Assembly (NCBI GenBank): GCA_947476875.1
Contig: CANJSG010000006.1
Location: 1 to 47,810 of the forward strand
DNA from: Verrucomicrobiota bacterium
GTDB lineage: Bacteria > Verrucomicrobiota > Verrucomicrobiia > Limisphaerales > CANJSG01
Direction: 5' to 3'
DNA: 47,810 bases
The notes beneath the pieces are model-generated. The model was not told the DNA's origin. It did not search any database and saw only the letters and a program-made list of their open reading frames with translations. Numbering within the stretch: the first letter of the stretch is position 1; each line of letters opens with the position of its first letter. The translations under genes and the position numbers were made by a program. Below are positions 15,619 to 23,404 of this stretch, piece by piece.

Positions 15619-16089
15619 ATGAAGCTGTGGAATCCAAAGCTCCCATTCGGTTGGAGGACCTTGTTCGTCCTCGGGGCTGCTGGTTTGGTGACCTTGATCT
15701 TGATCGATTATTCAAACGCGCATCCCTCTCAAGCGCGGCTATTGGAAATGAATTTGAGGATCACCAACTCGACCGAGTTCAGAACAGTCATCACCAAGAA
15801 CGACTCGATCGTCGGGGAGAGGCGCCATCGCATTTATCTGGAAGGGGAATCGAATCGGATTGGGAGCCTGTTTGTCGGCCAAGGATTTGAGGAAACGGTT
15901 CTAATGCGCGACAGCGCCAGTAGCTGGCGACAGGAGCTATCGTCCGACGGTAGGTTTCCCGAGTTGCCAACCACCAACGGGACTGTCCGTTTTCTTGAAA
16001 GGTGGGGTTGGTTTAGCCTAGGTCAGTGGGACGTCATCGCCGTCGGACCGGGCGGAACACAGCTCTGGTATCGGTCGTTCAGATACTGA
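15619..16089 (+). CDS. Single-pass membrane-anchored hypothetical protein
   Basis: This 156-residue protein has one N-terminal transmembrane segment (LFVLGAAGLVTLILIDY) and a soluble domain of about 120 residues that is probably outside the cytoplasm. I recognise no family. The domain looks beta-rich (RHRIYLEGESNRIGSLFVG) and ends GPGGTQLWYRSFRY. It starts 25 bases after selO but has lower GC, so it may be a later arrival. Confidence 0.6.
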   Translation: MKLWNPKLPFGWRTLFVLGAAGLVTLILIDYSNAHPSQARLLEMNLRITNSTEFRTVITKNDSIVGERRHRIYLEGESNRIGSLFVGQGFEETVLMRDSASSWRQELSSDGRFPELPTTNGTVRFLERWGWFSLGQWDVIAVGPGGTQLWYRSFRY

Positions 16090-16168
16090 GACGAACCCTA
16101 ACGGCCGGAGCCTTCGCCCTGCCTGACTTCGCGTTTCTTCGCGCCCTTCGCGGACAAACCGTCCTCGT

Positions 16169-17122
16169 CTATCGCTTCGGCGCTCCCAGCGGATACAGGC
16201 CGGGGCAGCACTTGAACATCTCGTGGAAGGCCTGGCTAAAGTGGCTGATGCTGGAGTAGCCCACTTCCATGGCCGCCTCGGTCACGTTGTGGCGACCGGC
16301 CTTGAGTAGTTCGGCGGCGCGTTCGAGGCGGAGCTTCCGCTGATACTGGGAGATGGTCATGCCGGCTTCCTTGGTGAAGGTGCGGCTGAGGTAGAACGGG
16401 CTGCAGCCGACGCGTTTTGCGATCTCTTCCAGCGGCGGCGGCTCGGCGAGGTTTTCCTTGAGCAAGGCGATGACGCGCGAGACGCGGTCCTGCGCGAGAC
16501 GCTGCTGGCGATGGCAGAAAAACTCCTGCTCGTTCGTCGTCTGGAAGAAGAGGAGCGAGGCGACTTCGAGAGCCTTGCTGTGGAACCACAGCTTCTGCGC
16601 GACGGCCGAGACGGGCGGATGCCGCAGGCTTTGCACGAGCTGCTGGAGGTCGCCGCCGATGCGTTCAATGGTCGACAATCCAGAAACCTTTTCGCCGTCC
16701 ATGGCCGAGCGCACGACGGGGTGCAAAGCCTTTCGATGATCGGCGAGATGGGTGCGGAGGAAGGCCGGATGAAACTCGATGGTGATGAAACGATGCGGCT
16801 GTCCGGCGCGCCGCCAAGCGGTCAAACCGGGCTCGCCATGGCGGTAGAAGCCCGAGGTGTCGTCGGCAAACTCCGCCGTCTGTTCGCTGCACCGGACGTC
16901 GCCGACGCCGGCCAGGTTGATGCAGACCTCGACGCTGTCCGGATGGAAGCTGCGTTTCCAATCGAGGTCCGCGTCGCACGAGAAGTCGTGCCACTCGAAG
17001 CTGACGCCAAGGTCCTTGAAGCTGCCGTGAAGCTGTTTCCAGCCCGCACCGACAGCACGCCACGCCTCGGCCTCCCGGAAGGAAGCGGCTGCGGCGGACT
17101 TGGCTGAAACGGATGCACCCAT
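16169..17122 (-). CDS. AraC-family transcription regulator
   Basis: This 317-residue protein has an N-terminal cupin-like sensor domain (about 30-190) and a C-terminal pair of helix-turn-helix motifs: LEEIAKRVGCSPFYLSRTFTKEAG, then VTEAAMEVGYSSISHFSQAFHEMF, the standard AraC signature. The N-terminal domain probably binds a small ligand; DVRCSEQTAEF and HRFITIEFHPAFL lie in it. No obvious target operon is adjacent: an RluD-type gene lies upstream and a hypothetical gene downstream. Confidence 0.92.
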   Translation of the reverse strand: MGASVSAKSAAAASFREAEAWRAVGAGWKQLHGSFKDLGVSFEWHDFSCDADLDWKRSFHPDSVEVCINLAGVGDVRCSEQTAEFADDTSGFYRHGEPGLTAWRRAGQPHRFITIEFHPAFLRTHLADHRKALHPVVRSAMDGEKVSGLSTIERIGGDLQQLVQSLRHPPVSAVAQKLWFHSKALEVASLLFFQTTNEQEFFCHRQQRLAQDRVSRVIALLKENLAEPPPLEEIAKRVGCSPFYLSRTFTKEAGMTISQYQRKLRLERAAELLKAGRHNVTEAAMEVGYSSISHFSQAFHEMFKCCPGLYPLGAPKR

Positions 17123-17192
17123 GCGTGTTTGCCAGCGTAGTGGAACTCAGACCCTGCCCACTGGCAAGGGACCGAAGGCGCCCGTCGCGCTC

Positions 17193-18140
17193 TCAGCCCG
17201 CTTTGCCCATCGCTTCGATGGCCTGACGGTAATCTTCCGGCAACGGCGCCTTCGCCGTAACGAGCTCGCCGGATTTCGGATGCGTGAAGGTGATCTGCCA
17301 TGCGTGCAGCATCTGGCGGCCGAAGGTCAGGCCGGTGGCTTCTTCGACGCGTTTGTTCGCCTTGGGTCCGTAGGTGGCGTCCCCCAAAACGGCGTGGCCG
17401 ATGTGCTGGAAGTGGACGCGGATCTGGTGCGTGCGGCCGGTGTGCAAGGTCGCTTCCACATCGGTGGCATGGGCGAACCGTTTGAGCACCTTGAACCCGG
17501 TCCATGACTCCCGGCCTTCGCCTGCGGAGACGGCCATGCGTTTGCGGTGGGTCGGATGCCGCGCGATGGGTGCCTGGATGTCGCCCTTGTTGTTCACGAG
17601 CACGCCGGCAACGAGGCCGCGGTAGAGCTTCACCATGGTCCGCTCGGCGAACTGTTTCGTCAGCGCGAAGTGGGTCTCGTCGTTCTTGGCCACGAGCAGA
17701 CAGCCGCTGGTGTCCTTGTCGAGGCGATGGACGATGCCCGGCCGCGCCACGCCGCCGATGCCGCTGAGCTGTCCGTCGCAATGGTGCAGCAGCGCGTTGA
17801 CGAGCGTGTGTTCGTCATGGCCGACGGACGGATGGACGACGATGCCGGGAGGTTTGTTGAGGACGAGCAGGTCGTCGTCCTCGAGAAGGATTTCCAACGG
17901 GATGTCCTCGGCGAGGGCCTCGGCCGCCTTGGGTTCGGGAAAGAAGATGCTGACTTCTTCGCCGCAAGACGGCCGGTGCTTCGGTTTGACGACGCGGCCA
18001 TTGACCTTGACGTGCCCGTTGTTGATCAACCGCTGCATGATGCCGCGCGAGACGGCTGGGAAATGCTCGCGCAAATAGGTGTCCAACCGCAGGTCGGGGC
18101 GGCTGCGTTCGACGGTAAAGACTTCGGTGCGTTCGGCCAT
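17193..18140 (-). CDS. RluA/RluD-family pseudouridine synthase
   Basis: This enzyme isomerises uridines in large rRNA (RluD-like). I start at ATG 18140 (MAERTEVFTVERSRPDLRLD) instead of 18227. The 315-residue product has an N-terminal S4 domain (LREHFPAVSRGIMQRLINNGHVKVNG) and the catalytic motif with Asp in HRLDKDTSG, followed by HTGRTHQIRVHFQHIGH and GDATYG. The RluD versus RluC subgroup cannot be settled by eye. Confidence 0.93.
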   Translation of the reverse strand: MAERTEVFTVERSRPDLRLDTYLREHFPAVSRGIMQRLINNGHVKVNGRVVKPKHRPSCGEEVSIFFPEPKAAEALAEDIPLEILLEDDDLLVLNKPPGIVVHPSVGHDEHTLVNALLHHCDGQLSGIGGVARPGIVHRLDKDTSGCLLVAKNDETHFALTKQFAERTMVKLYRGLVAGVLVNNKGDIQAPIARHPTHRKRMAVSAGEGRESWTGFKVLKRFAHATDVEATLHTGRTHQIRVHFQHIGHAVLGDATYGPKANKRVEEATGLTFGRQMLHAWQITFTHPKSGELVTAKAPLPEDYRQAIEAMGKAG

Positions 18141-18272
18141 GAGCGCGGAGAATAGGCCACGCGCCGTTCGCCGGCCACATTCATTCGTGCCGGTGGCCCT
18201 GAGCCGCGACCGGATTGACCCCCTCAAGCCCGCATGGGAGCCTCCGATAGGATTTCAAGCAAAAGGACTTCT

Positions 18273-19112
18273 GTGGAAATAAAGAAAGCGATCATCACCG
18301 CGGCCGGTGCGAACCAACGCACGCTGCCACTGCAAACCCTCGTCGACCGCGACGGGACGACCAAGACCGCCCTCGCCGTCATCATCGAGGAGGCGCTGCA
18401 AGCCGGCATCGAGGAGATCGCCCTGATCATCCAGCCCGGCGATGAATCCGTGTTTCGCGCTGCCGCCGGCCGTCATGCGGGCCGGCTCCAGTTCATCGAA
18501 CAGACGCAGAGGCTCGGCTACGGCCACGCCGTCTGGTGCGCCCGCGAATTTGTCGGTGGCAAACCCGCTCTGCTCATGGTCGGTGACCACGTTTATCTCA
18601 GCCGCACGGCCAAAGGTTGTGCACAACAACTGGTGGAAATCGCTTCGGCCGAAAACTGCATCGTATCGGCCGTGCAACCGACGCATGAAAGCAAGCTGCC
18701 CTACTACGGCGCGATCGGCGGCCGCCTCGTGACCGGACGCCAGCATCTCTACGAGGTGGATGCGGTCCTCGAGAAGCCCACGCCCACCGTGGCGGAACAG
18801 CGGGTCATCGTCCCGGGCCTCCGTTCCGGCCACTACCTCTGCTTCTTCGGCATGCACGTGCTGACACCGGGAGTCTTCAACATGCTGGACGAACTCGTCG
18901 CGCTTTACGGAAACAAAGGCGGCGTGCATCTGACTCCCGCCCTCGCCAAGTCGATCCGCTCCGAACGTTACCTCGCGCTCGAGATCGAAGGACGGCGCTA
19001 CGACATCGGGCTCAAATACGGGCTCCTCACTGCGCAGTTGGCGCTGGCCCTGTCGGGCGGTGATCGCGACGAAGTCCTCACGGGCATGGTGGATCTGCTG
19101 GCCAATCGTTGA
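18273..19112 (+). CDS. GalU-like nucleotidyltransferase (NTP-transferase fold)
   Basis: I choose GTG 18273, because AAAGGA lies 6 bases before it and translation begins VEIKKAIITAAGANQRTLPL, the nucleotide-binding loop of this fold. ATG 18234 would add 13 residues with no family look. The 279-residue product has a metal-binding Asp in LLMVGDHVYLS, a base-binding GYGHAVW and VLEKPTP, all typical of UDP-glucose pyrophosphorylases. The first loop is shortened and lacks the usual Lys of GxGxRxLPxTK, so the substrate may differ. It abuts the GHMP/UDPGP fusion gene, so the pair probably make an activated sugar. Confidence 0.8.
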   Translation: MEIKKAIITAAGANQRTLPLQTLVDRDGTTKTALAVIIEEALQAGIEEIALIIQPGDESVFRAAAGRHAGRLQFIEQTQRLGYGHAVWCAREFVGGKPALLMVGDHVYLSRTAKGCAQQLVEIASAENCIVSAVQPTHESKLPYYGAIGGRLVTGRQHLYEVDAVLEKPTPTVAEQRVIVPGLRSGHYLCFFGMHVLTPGVFNMLDELVALYGNKGGVHLTPALAKSIRSERYLALEIEGRRYDIGLKYGLLTAQLALALSGGDRDEVLTGMVDLLANR

Positions 19113-19129
19113 ACCGTCCGCCTTCGGCC

Positions 19130-22100
19130 ATGAACCTCATCTCCATCATCACCTCGCCGGACGAAGCGATGCGCAACCAGTCGCTGGAAGCCTTCGCCAA
19201 GTCGGCACCGGTCGAAGGCCTTCTCGCCGCGTGCTCCGAGCTGGATCTCTTCCGTCGCCAAGCGGACAACCTCTACGAACGCGTCCGCGCCCTCTTCTTC
19301 CTCGCGGCCATTCACCGCTTCCATCTCCCGGCAAAACTTGGAACGGCGAACTCGGAACGCGGAAACGATCCGGCATCGGGAATCGGGAATCCGGGATCCG
19401 CTTTGATCCCCTTCCACGGCTTCGAGCAATTGCTCAACCGCCGCTTCGAGGAAGCCATCGATACCTTTCTCTCCGACCAGCAGACCCTCGGTCCCAGCGA
19501 CGGCCTCAGCTCTGCCTTGGCCGCGGCGTATCATCGTTTGGCGTTTCAGACGCTGGCCGACCAGGTGCGTCGCAGTGTCCGCACGGTGCGTGGCAACCAG
19601 TGGATGTTCCGCATGGGCCATCCGGCGGATCAGCCGCTCCGCATCCGGCCCGAACTGCTCCAGCGCAGCGCCGACGGCACGTTCCCGATTCTCCGCGAGC
19701 AGACTCCGGTGCGCATGGATCTCACGCATTCGGCGTGGTCCGACATTTTCTTCCTCGGCATGGATTTCCCCGAGGGCGCCAAGGTCATCAACATCTCCGT
19801 CGACCTCGGCGTGCACGGCCGTGACGCCGCTCCGCGTCCGCCCGTCAGCGCGTGGCTGCGCGTCATCGACGAACCCGTCCTCCGTCTGACCTCCGTCGAC
19901 CTTGGCGCCACGGCCGACATCACCTCGTTGAGCGACGTCTTTGATTTCGCGAAGGACTACCTCGGCCTGCTCAAGGCGGCCGTGATCGCAGCCGGCATCA
20001 TTCCGCCGGGCATCGAGGGCTCGGGCCAATCGCTCGGAGAACTGCTCGCACAGATCGTCGGCCCCGGCCGCGGTCTCGAGATCGCTTCCAGCGTCAACGC
20101 CATCCCCAAGGGCTCGCGCCTGGCCGTGAGCACCAACCTGCTCGGCTCGCTCATCAGCGTATGCATGCGCGCGACGGCCCAGGCCGCTTCGCTCACGGGC
20201 ACATTGGAGGAATCGGAACGGCGCCTCGTGCTCGCGCGTGCGCTGCTCGGCGAATGGCTCGGCGGTTCCGGCGGCGGCTGGCAGGACTCCGGCGGCGTCT
20301 GGCCCGGCATCAAGCTCATCACCGGCGTGCCTTCGGCGGAAGGCGATCCCGAGTTCGGCATCTCGCGCGGCCGGCTCATGCCGGTGCATCACGTGTTCAC
20401 CCGCGACGAAGTTCCCGAGTCCGCGCGCAAGGCGCTCATGGATTCGCTCGTCGTCGTGCATGGCGGCATGGCGCAGAACGTCGGGCCCATTCTCGAAATG
20501 GTGACGGAGAAGTATCTGCTCCGTTCCAGTGCCGAATGGGCGGGACGTCAGGATGCTCTCAGCGTCTTGGACGAAGTGATCTCCGCCTTGAAGCGGGGCG
20601 ACATCAAAGCCCTCGGCGCGGCCACCACCCGCAACTTCCGTGAGCCGCTCCAGGCCATCATTCCGTGGGCCTCGAACTACTTCACCGAACAGCTCATCGC
20701 CAAGTGCGAGGCCGAGTTCGGCGGCGACTTCTGGGGCTTCTGGATGCTCGGCGGCATGTCCGGCGGCGGCATGGGTTTCATCTTCGCGCCGCACCGCAAA
20801 CTCGAGGCGCAGGCCCGGCTCCAGCAGATCATGCTCGAGACGAAGCGCGAGCTGTCCGCCTCGCTGCCCTTCGCGATGGATCCCGTGGTCTTCGACTACG
20901 CCATCAACGAGCACGGCACCTTCGCCGATCTCCTGACGGGCGACGACGCCCTCATGCCGTCCGGCTATTACGCGCTCATCTTGCCGAAGCTTCTCCGCGC
21001 CGATCTCGCGGAACTTCCCGTCAGCCGACGCACCGAGTTGGACAAATTCGGCGGAGCCTGCCGCACCAAACCCGAGCTCCGCGGCATGGTGCAGACCCTT
21101 TTCGACGCGCTCATGCCCCGCGGCAAGTCCGATAGATCCGGCGACGCATCGCTTCACGATCTGCTCGAACAAAACGGATTCGATCGCGCCCAACACGAGC
21201 AGATCCGCGCCGACATGAAGGACGGCCGCATCGGCCTCGCGCAAAACCGCCTCCGCGCCGATACGCGCATCGAGGATGTGAAGGACGAGGACGTGGTGCG
21301 GCTGGACGGCGCAGCCGGCCAGTCAGCGGTAGTGCCACAGGCGCCCTCGCCTGTGGCCAGTAGCACGGGCGCCCCCGCCTGTTCGCCCGAAGTCTCGTTG
21401 TTCACCCCCTTCGACAAAGACCGCCCCGCCTCCATCTCTCAGCGCCATCTCCCGCACTGGCGCCAGGAAGGCTGCACCTACTTCGTCACCTTCCGTTTGG
21501 CCGACGCTCTGCCCAATGAAGTGTTGGAACGCTGGCGCACCGAGAAGGCCGAGTATTTGAAGCGTCTTCCTCAACCCGTCACCGAAGCCGCCCTGGAAGA
21601 AGCCACCGCGCTCTTCACGGCCAAGTTCGAGGAAGAATCCGACCGGGGACTAGGATCCTGCCTTCTACGCAAGCCCACTGCCGCCGATGAAGTGGAGCGC
21701 TGTCTCCGCCACTTCGATGGTGAGCGCTACGCCTTGGCCAGCTACGTCATCATGCCGAACCACGTTCATGTGTTGGTGCGGCCGTTCGGCGATCATTCCT
21801 TAAGCGATGTGACTCAGGGCTGGAAATCTGTCAGCGCGCACACCTTCAAGAAACTCGGCCTGAGCGCCGGCGTGGTGTGGCAGGACGAATCTTTCGACCA
21901 CATCGTCCGCGACGAGCAGCAGTTGGAACGCTTCGGCCGCTACATTGCTGAGAACCCGGACAAGGCCCGGCTGAAGGACTCAGACTTCAAACTGGGGTGT
22001 GGAACGGGGGGACGGCAGGCGGGGGCGCCTGCCGCACTAGCCACAGGCGAGGGCGCCTGTGCCACTATTGCTCTCGGGGAAGCCGCCCTGCGAAACGGCG

Positions 22101-23389
22101 AACTGGCCATCGTCACCCTCGCGGCCGGCGCGGGCTCGCGTTGGACCGGCGGCGCCGGCACCTGCAAGGCGCTCCATCCCTACGCCAAGCTCGGTGGACG
22201 TCATCGGACCTTCATCGAGACGCATCTCGCGAAGTCCCGCAAAGCCGGTCGCACTTCCGGCAAATCCGTTCCGCACATTTTCACGACGAGCTATCTCACA
22301 CAGGGACCCACCGCCGAGTTTCTCGCGCGGATGAAGAGCTACGGCTACGAGGGACCGCTCCATCTCTCCCAGGGAAAGAGCGTCGGCCTGCGGATGATCC
22401 CCACGGTGCGCGACCTCCGCTTCCAGTGGGAGGAAATGCCCCAGCAAGTGCTCGACGTGCAGCAGCAGAAGGTCCGCGAGAGCCTGCGCTCGGCTCTCAT
22501 GAACTGGGCCAAGACCACCGGCGAAGGGAGCGACTACACCGACAACGTGCCGCTCCAGTGCCTCCATCCCGTCGGCCACTTCTTCGAACTGCCGAACCTC
22601 CTCCGCAACGGCGTCCTCGCGAATCTGCTGGCCGAACGCCCGCAACTCCGTTGGCTCATGCTGCATAACATCGACACGCTCGGCGCCAGTCCCGACGCCG
22701 CGTTGCTCGGCCTGCACATCCAGAGCGGTGCCTGCCTGACTTTCGAGGTCATCACGCGGCGTCTGGAAGATCGCGGTGGCGGCTTGGCCCGCGTGAACGG
22801 TCGCCCGCGCCTAGTCGAAGGCCTCGCCATGCCGCGCGAAGAGGACGAGTTCCGGCTGAGCTACTACAACTCGATGACCACGTGGATCGATCTCGACCAG
22901 TTCCTCGCCGCGATGGGGCTGACGCGGGAGGATGTGCTGGCTTCCGGTAGCGGCTCCGTGGCTAGTGGCACAGGAGCCCTCGCCTGTGTCAGTCCCGCAG
23001 GCGCCTCGCCTGCGGACGCTTCTTCGAGCCAACAGGCGGGGGCGCCTGTGCCACTAGACCCCGGCGAGGGCGCCGGGGCCACTACGGCCACCAGAGCCGC
23101 TGCCCAGGATAAGATTACCGCCGCCATCCGCGCGCTGGCCGCCAAGCTGCCGACCTACGTGACCGTGAAGGACGTGAAGAAGCGCTGGGGCCACGGCCAG
23201 GAAGACGTCTTCCCCGTCGCCCAGTTCGAGAAGCTTTGGAGCGATCTGACGGCTTTGCCCGAGATCAACACGAAGTTCGTCGTCGTGCCCCGCCTGCGCG
23301 GCCAACAGCTCAAGGACCAGGCCCAGCTCGACGGCTGGCTCCGTGACGGCTCGGCCGCGTATGTGGAGCGGTTGTGCGAGTGGAACTAG
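19130..23389 (+). CDS. GHMP sugar kinase-UDPGP uridylyltransferase fusion with in-frame insertions
   Basis: I start at ATG 19130 (MNLISIITSPDEAM); TTG 19109 overlaps the previous stop. The 1,419-residue frame contains an N-terminal GHMP-type sugar kinase (HSAWSDIFFLGMDFPEGAKV; IPKGSRLAVSTNLLGS; GGWQDSGGVWPGIK; LGGMSGGGMGF). A C-terminal UDPGP-family pyrophosphorylase begins AIVTLAAGAGSRWTGGAGTCKALHP. The order, sugar kinase then nucleotidyltransferase, parallels fucokinase/GDP-fucose pyrophosphorylase fusions. Three insertions lie in it without breaking the frame: a repeat-like stretch near residue 75, a full RAYT transposase with REPs (about residues 734-980), and a REP pair near 1275-1320. 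Without them about 1,100 residues remain. Whether the present protein is active is unknown. Confidence 0.82.
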   Translation: MNLISIITSPDEAMRNQSLEAFAKSAPVEGLLAACSELDLFRRQADNLYERVRALFFLAAIHRFHLPAKLGTANSERGNDPASGIGNPGSALIPFHGFEQLLNRRFEEAIDTFLSDQQTLGPSDGLSSALAAAYHRLAFQTLADQVRRSVRTVRGNQWMFRMGHPADQPLRIRPELLQRSADGTFPILREQTPVRMDLTHSAWSDIFFLGMDFPEGAKVINISVDLGVHGRDAAPRPPVSAWLRVIDEPVLRLTSVDLGATADITSLSDVFDFAKDYLGLLKAAVIAAGIIPPGIEGSGQSLGELLAQIVGPGRGLEIASSVNAIPKGSRLAVSTNLLGSLISVCMRATAQAASLTGTLEESERRLVLARALLGEWLGGSGGGWQDSGGVWPGIKLITGVPSAEGDPEFGISRGRLMPVHHVFTRDEVPESARKALMDSLVVVHGGMAQNVGPILEMVTEKYLLRSSAEWAGRQDALSVLDEVISALKRGDIKALGAATTRNFREPLQAIIPWASNYFTEQLIAKCEAEFGGDFWGFWMLGGMSGGGMGFIFAPHRKLEAQARLQQIMLETKRELSASLPFAMDPVVFDYAINEHGTFADLLTGDDALMPSGYYALILPKLLRADLAELPVSRRTELDKFGGACRTKPELRGMVQTLFDALMPRGKSDRSGDASLHDLLEQNGFDRAQHEQIRADMKDGRIGLAQNRLRADTRIEDVKDEDVVRLDGAAGQSAVVPQAPSPVASSTGAPACSPEVSLFTPFDKDRPASISQRHLPHWRQEGCTYFVTFRLADALPNEVLERWRTEKAEYLKRLPQPVTEAALEEATALFTAKFEEESDRGLGSCLLRKPTAADEVERCLRHFDGERYALASYVIMPNHVHVLVRPFGDHSLSDVTQGWKSVSAHTFKKLGLSAGVVWQDESFDHIVRDEQQLERFGRYIAENPDKARLKDSDFKLGCGTGGRQAGAPAALATGEGACATIALGEAALRNGELAIVTLAAGAGSRWTGGAGTCKALHPYAKLGGRHRTFIETHLAKSRKAGRTSGKSVPHIFTTSYLTQGPTAEFLARMKSYGYEGPLHLSQGKSVGLRMIPTVRDLRFQWEEMPQQVLDVQQQKVRESLRSALMNWAKTTGEGSDYTDNVPLQCLHPVGHFFELPNLLRNGVLANLLAERPQLRWLMLHNIDTLGASPDAALLGLHIQSGACLTFEVITRRLEDRGGGLARVNGRPRLVEGLAMPREEDEFRLSYYNSMTTWIDLDQFLAAMGLTREDVLASGSGSVASGTGALACVSPAGASPADASSSQQAGAPVPLDPGEGAGATTATRAAAQDKITAAIRALAAKLPTYVTVKDVKKRWGHGQEDVFPVAQFEKLWSDLTALPEINTKFVVVPRLRGQQLKDQAQLDGWLRDGSAAYVERLCEWN
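19339..19402 (+). repeat. Short direct-repeat insert in coding sequence
   Basis: The stretch contains GAACGGCGAACTCGGAACGC and then CGGGAATCGGGAATCCGGGA, tandem-like units encoding GTANSERGNDPASGIGNPGS. It is low in complexity and unlike its surroundings, and it splits two helical segments of the N-terminal domain. Confidence 0.5.
21329..21381 (+). repeat. REP unit 1, left inverted repeat of the RAYT element
   Basis: The unit holds a perfect 9-bp hairpin CCACAGGCG-CCCT-CGCCTGTGG (21335-21356) and a second imperfect hairpin. Its reverse complement matches 22016-22068 at 45 of 53 positions without gaps. It encodes VVPQAPSPVASSTGAPAC in the host frame. Confidence 0.88.
21390..22010 (+). mobile_element. 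RAYT (REP-associated Y1 transposase) inside the fusion gene
   Basis: The stretch encodes an IS200/IS605-related REP-associated tyrosine transposase. It starts near SLFTPFDKDRP, with LPHWRQEGCTYFVTFRLADALP, the HUH motif in YVIMPNHVHVLVRP, and the helix with the catalytic Tyr in FGRYIAENPDKARL. The enzyme nicks single-stranded DNA at REP hairpins. It is complete over the family's domain but has no ATG of its own in the expected place; a TTG at SLF is possible. It lies in the same frame as the host gene and between two inverted REP units. It could still make a standalone product from an alternative start. Confidence 0.88.
22016..22068 (-). repeat. REP unit 2, right inverted repeat of the RAYT element
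   Basis: This 53-bp unit is inverted relative to REP unit 1. It contains two perfect hairpins: GGCAGGCG-GGGG-CGCCTGCC (22014-22033) and CACAGGCG-AGGG-CGCCTGTG (22042-22061). It encodes QAGAPAALATGEGACATI in the host frame. Confidence 0.88.
22961..23015 (+). repeat. REP unit 3 within the UDPGP part
   Basis: The unit matches REP unit 1 with small indels. It has a perfect CCGCAGGCG-CCT-CGCCTGCGG hairpin (22995-23015) and an imperfect CACAGGAGCCCTCGCCTGTG hairpin. It remains in frame. Confidence 0.8.
23033..23085 (-). repeat. REP unit 4 within the UDPGP part
   Basis: The unit has the orientation and 53-bp length of REP unit 2. Its two hairpins are ACAGGCG-GGGG-CGCCTGT (23032-23049) and CCCCGGCG-AGGG-CGCCGGGG (23059-23078). 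The second stem has changed on both sides and still pairs, so the structure is kept by compensatory changes. Units 3 and 4 form a head-to-head pair without a transposase. Confidence 0.85.
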
Positions 23390-23404
23390 GAAGCAAGTCG
23401 TTTA

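Noticed and set aside
18998-21244. 748-residue minus-strand ORF
   Set aside because: It lies antisense over the GHMP/UDPGP gene; it reflects high GC at third positions rather than a gene.
21329-23085. CRISPR-like repeated hairpins
   Set aside because: The units are inverted pairs with hairpins and a RAYT between them, not equal-spaced direct repeats with unique spacers.
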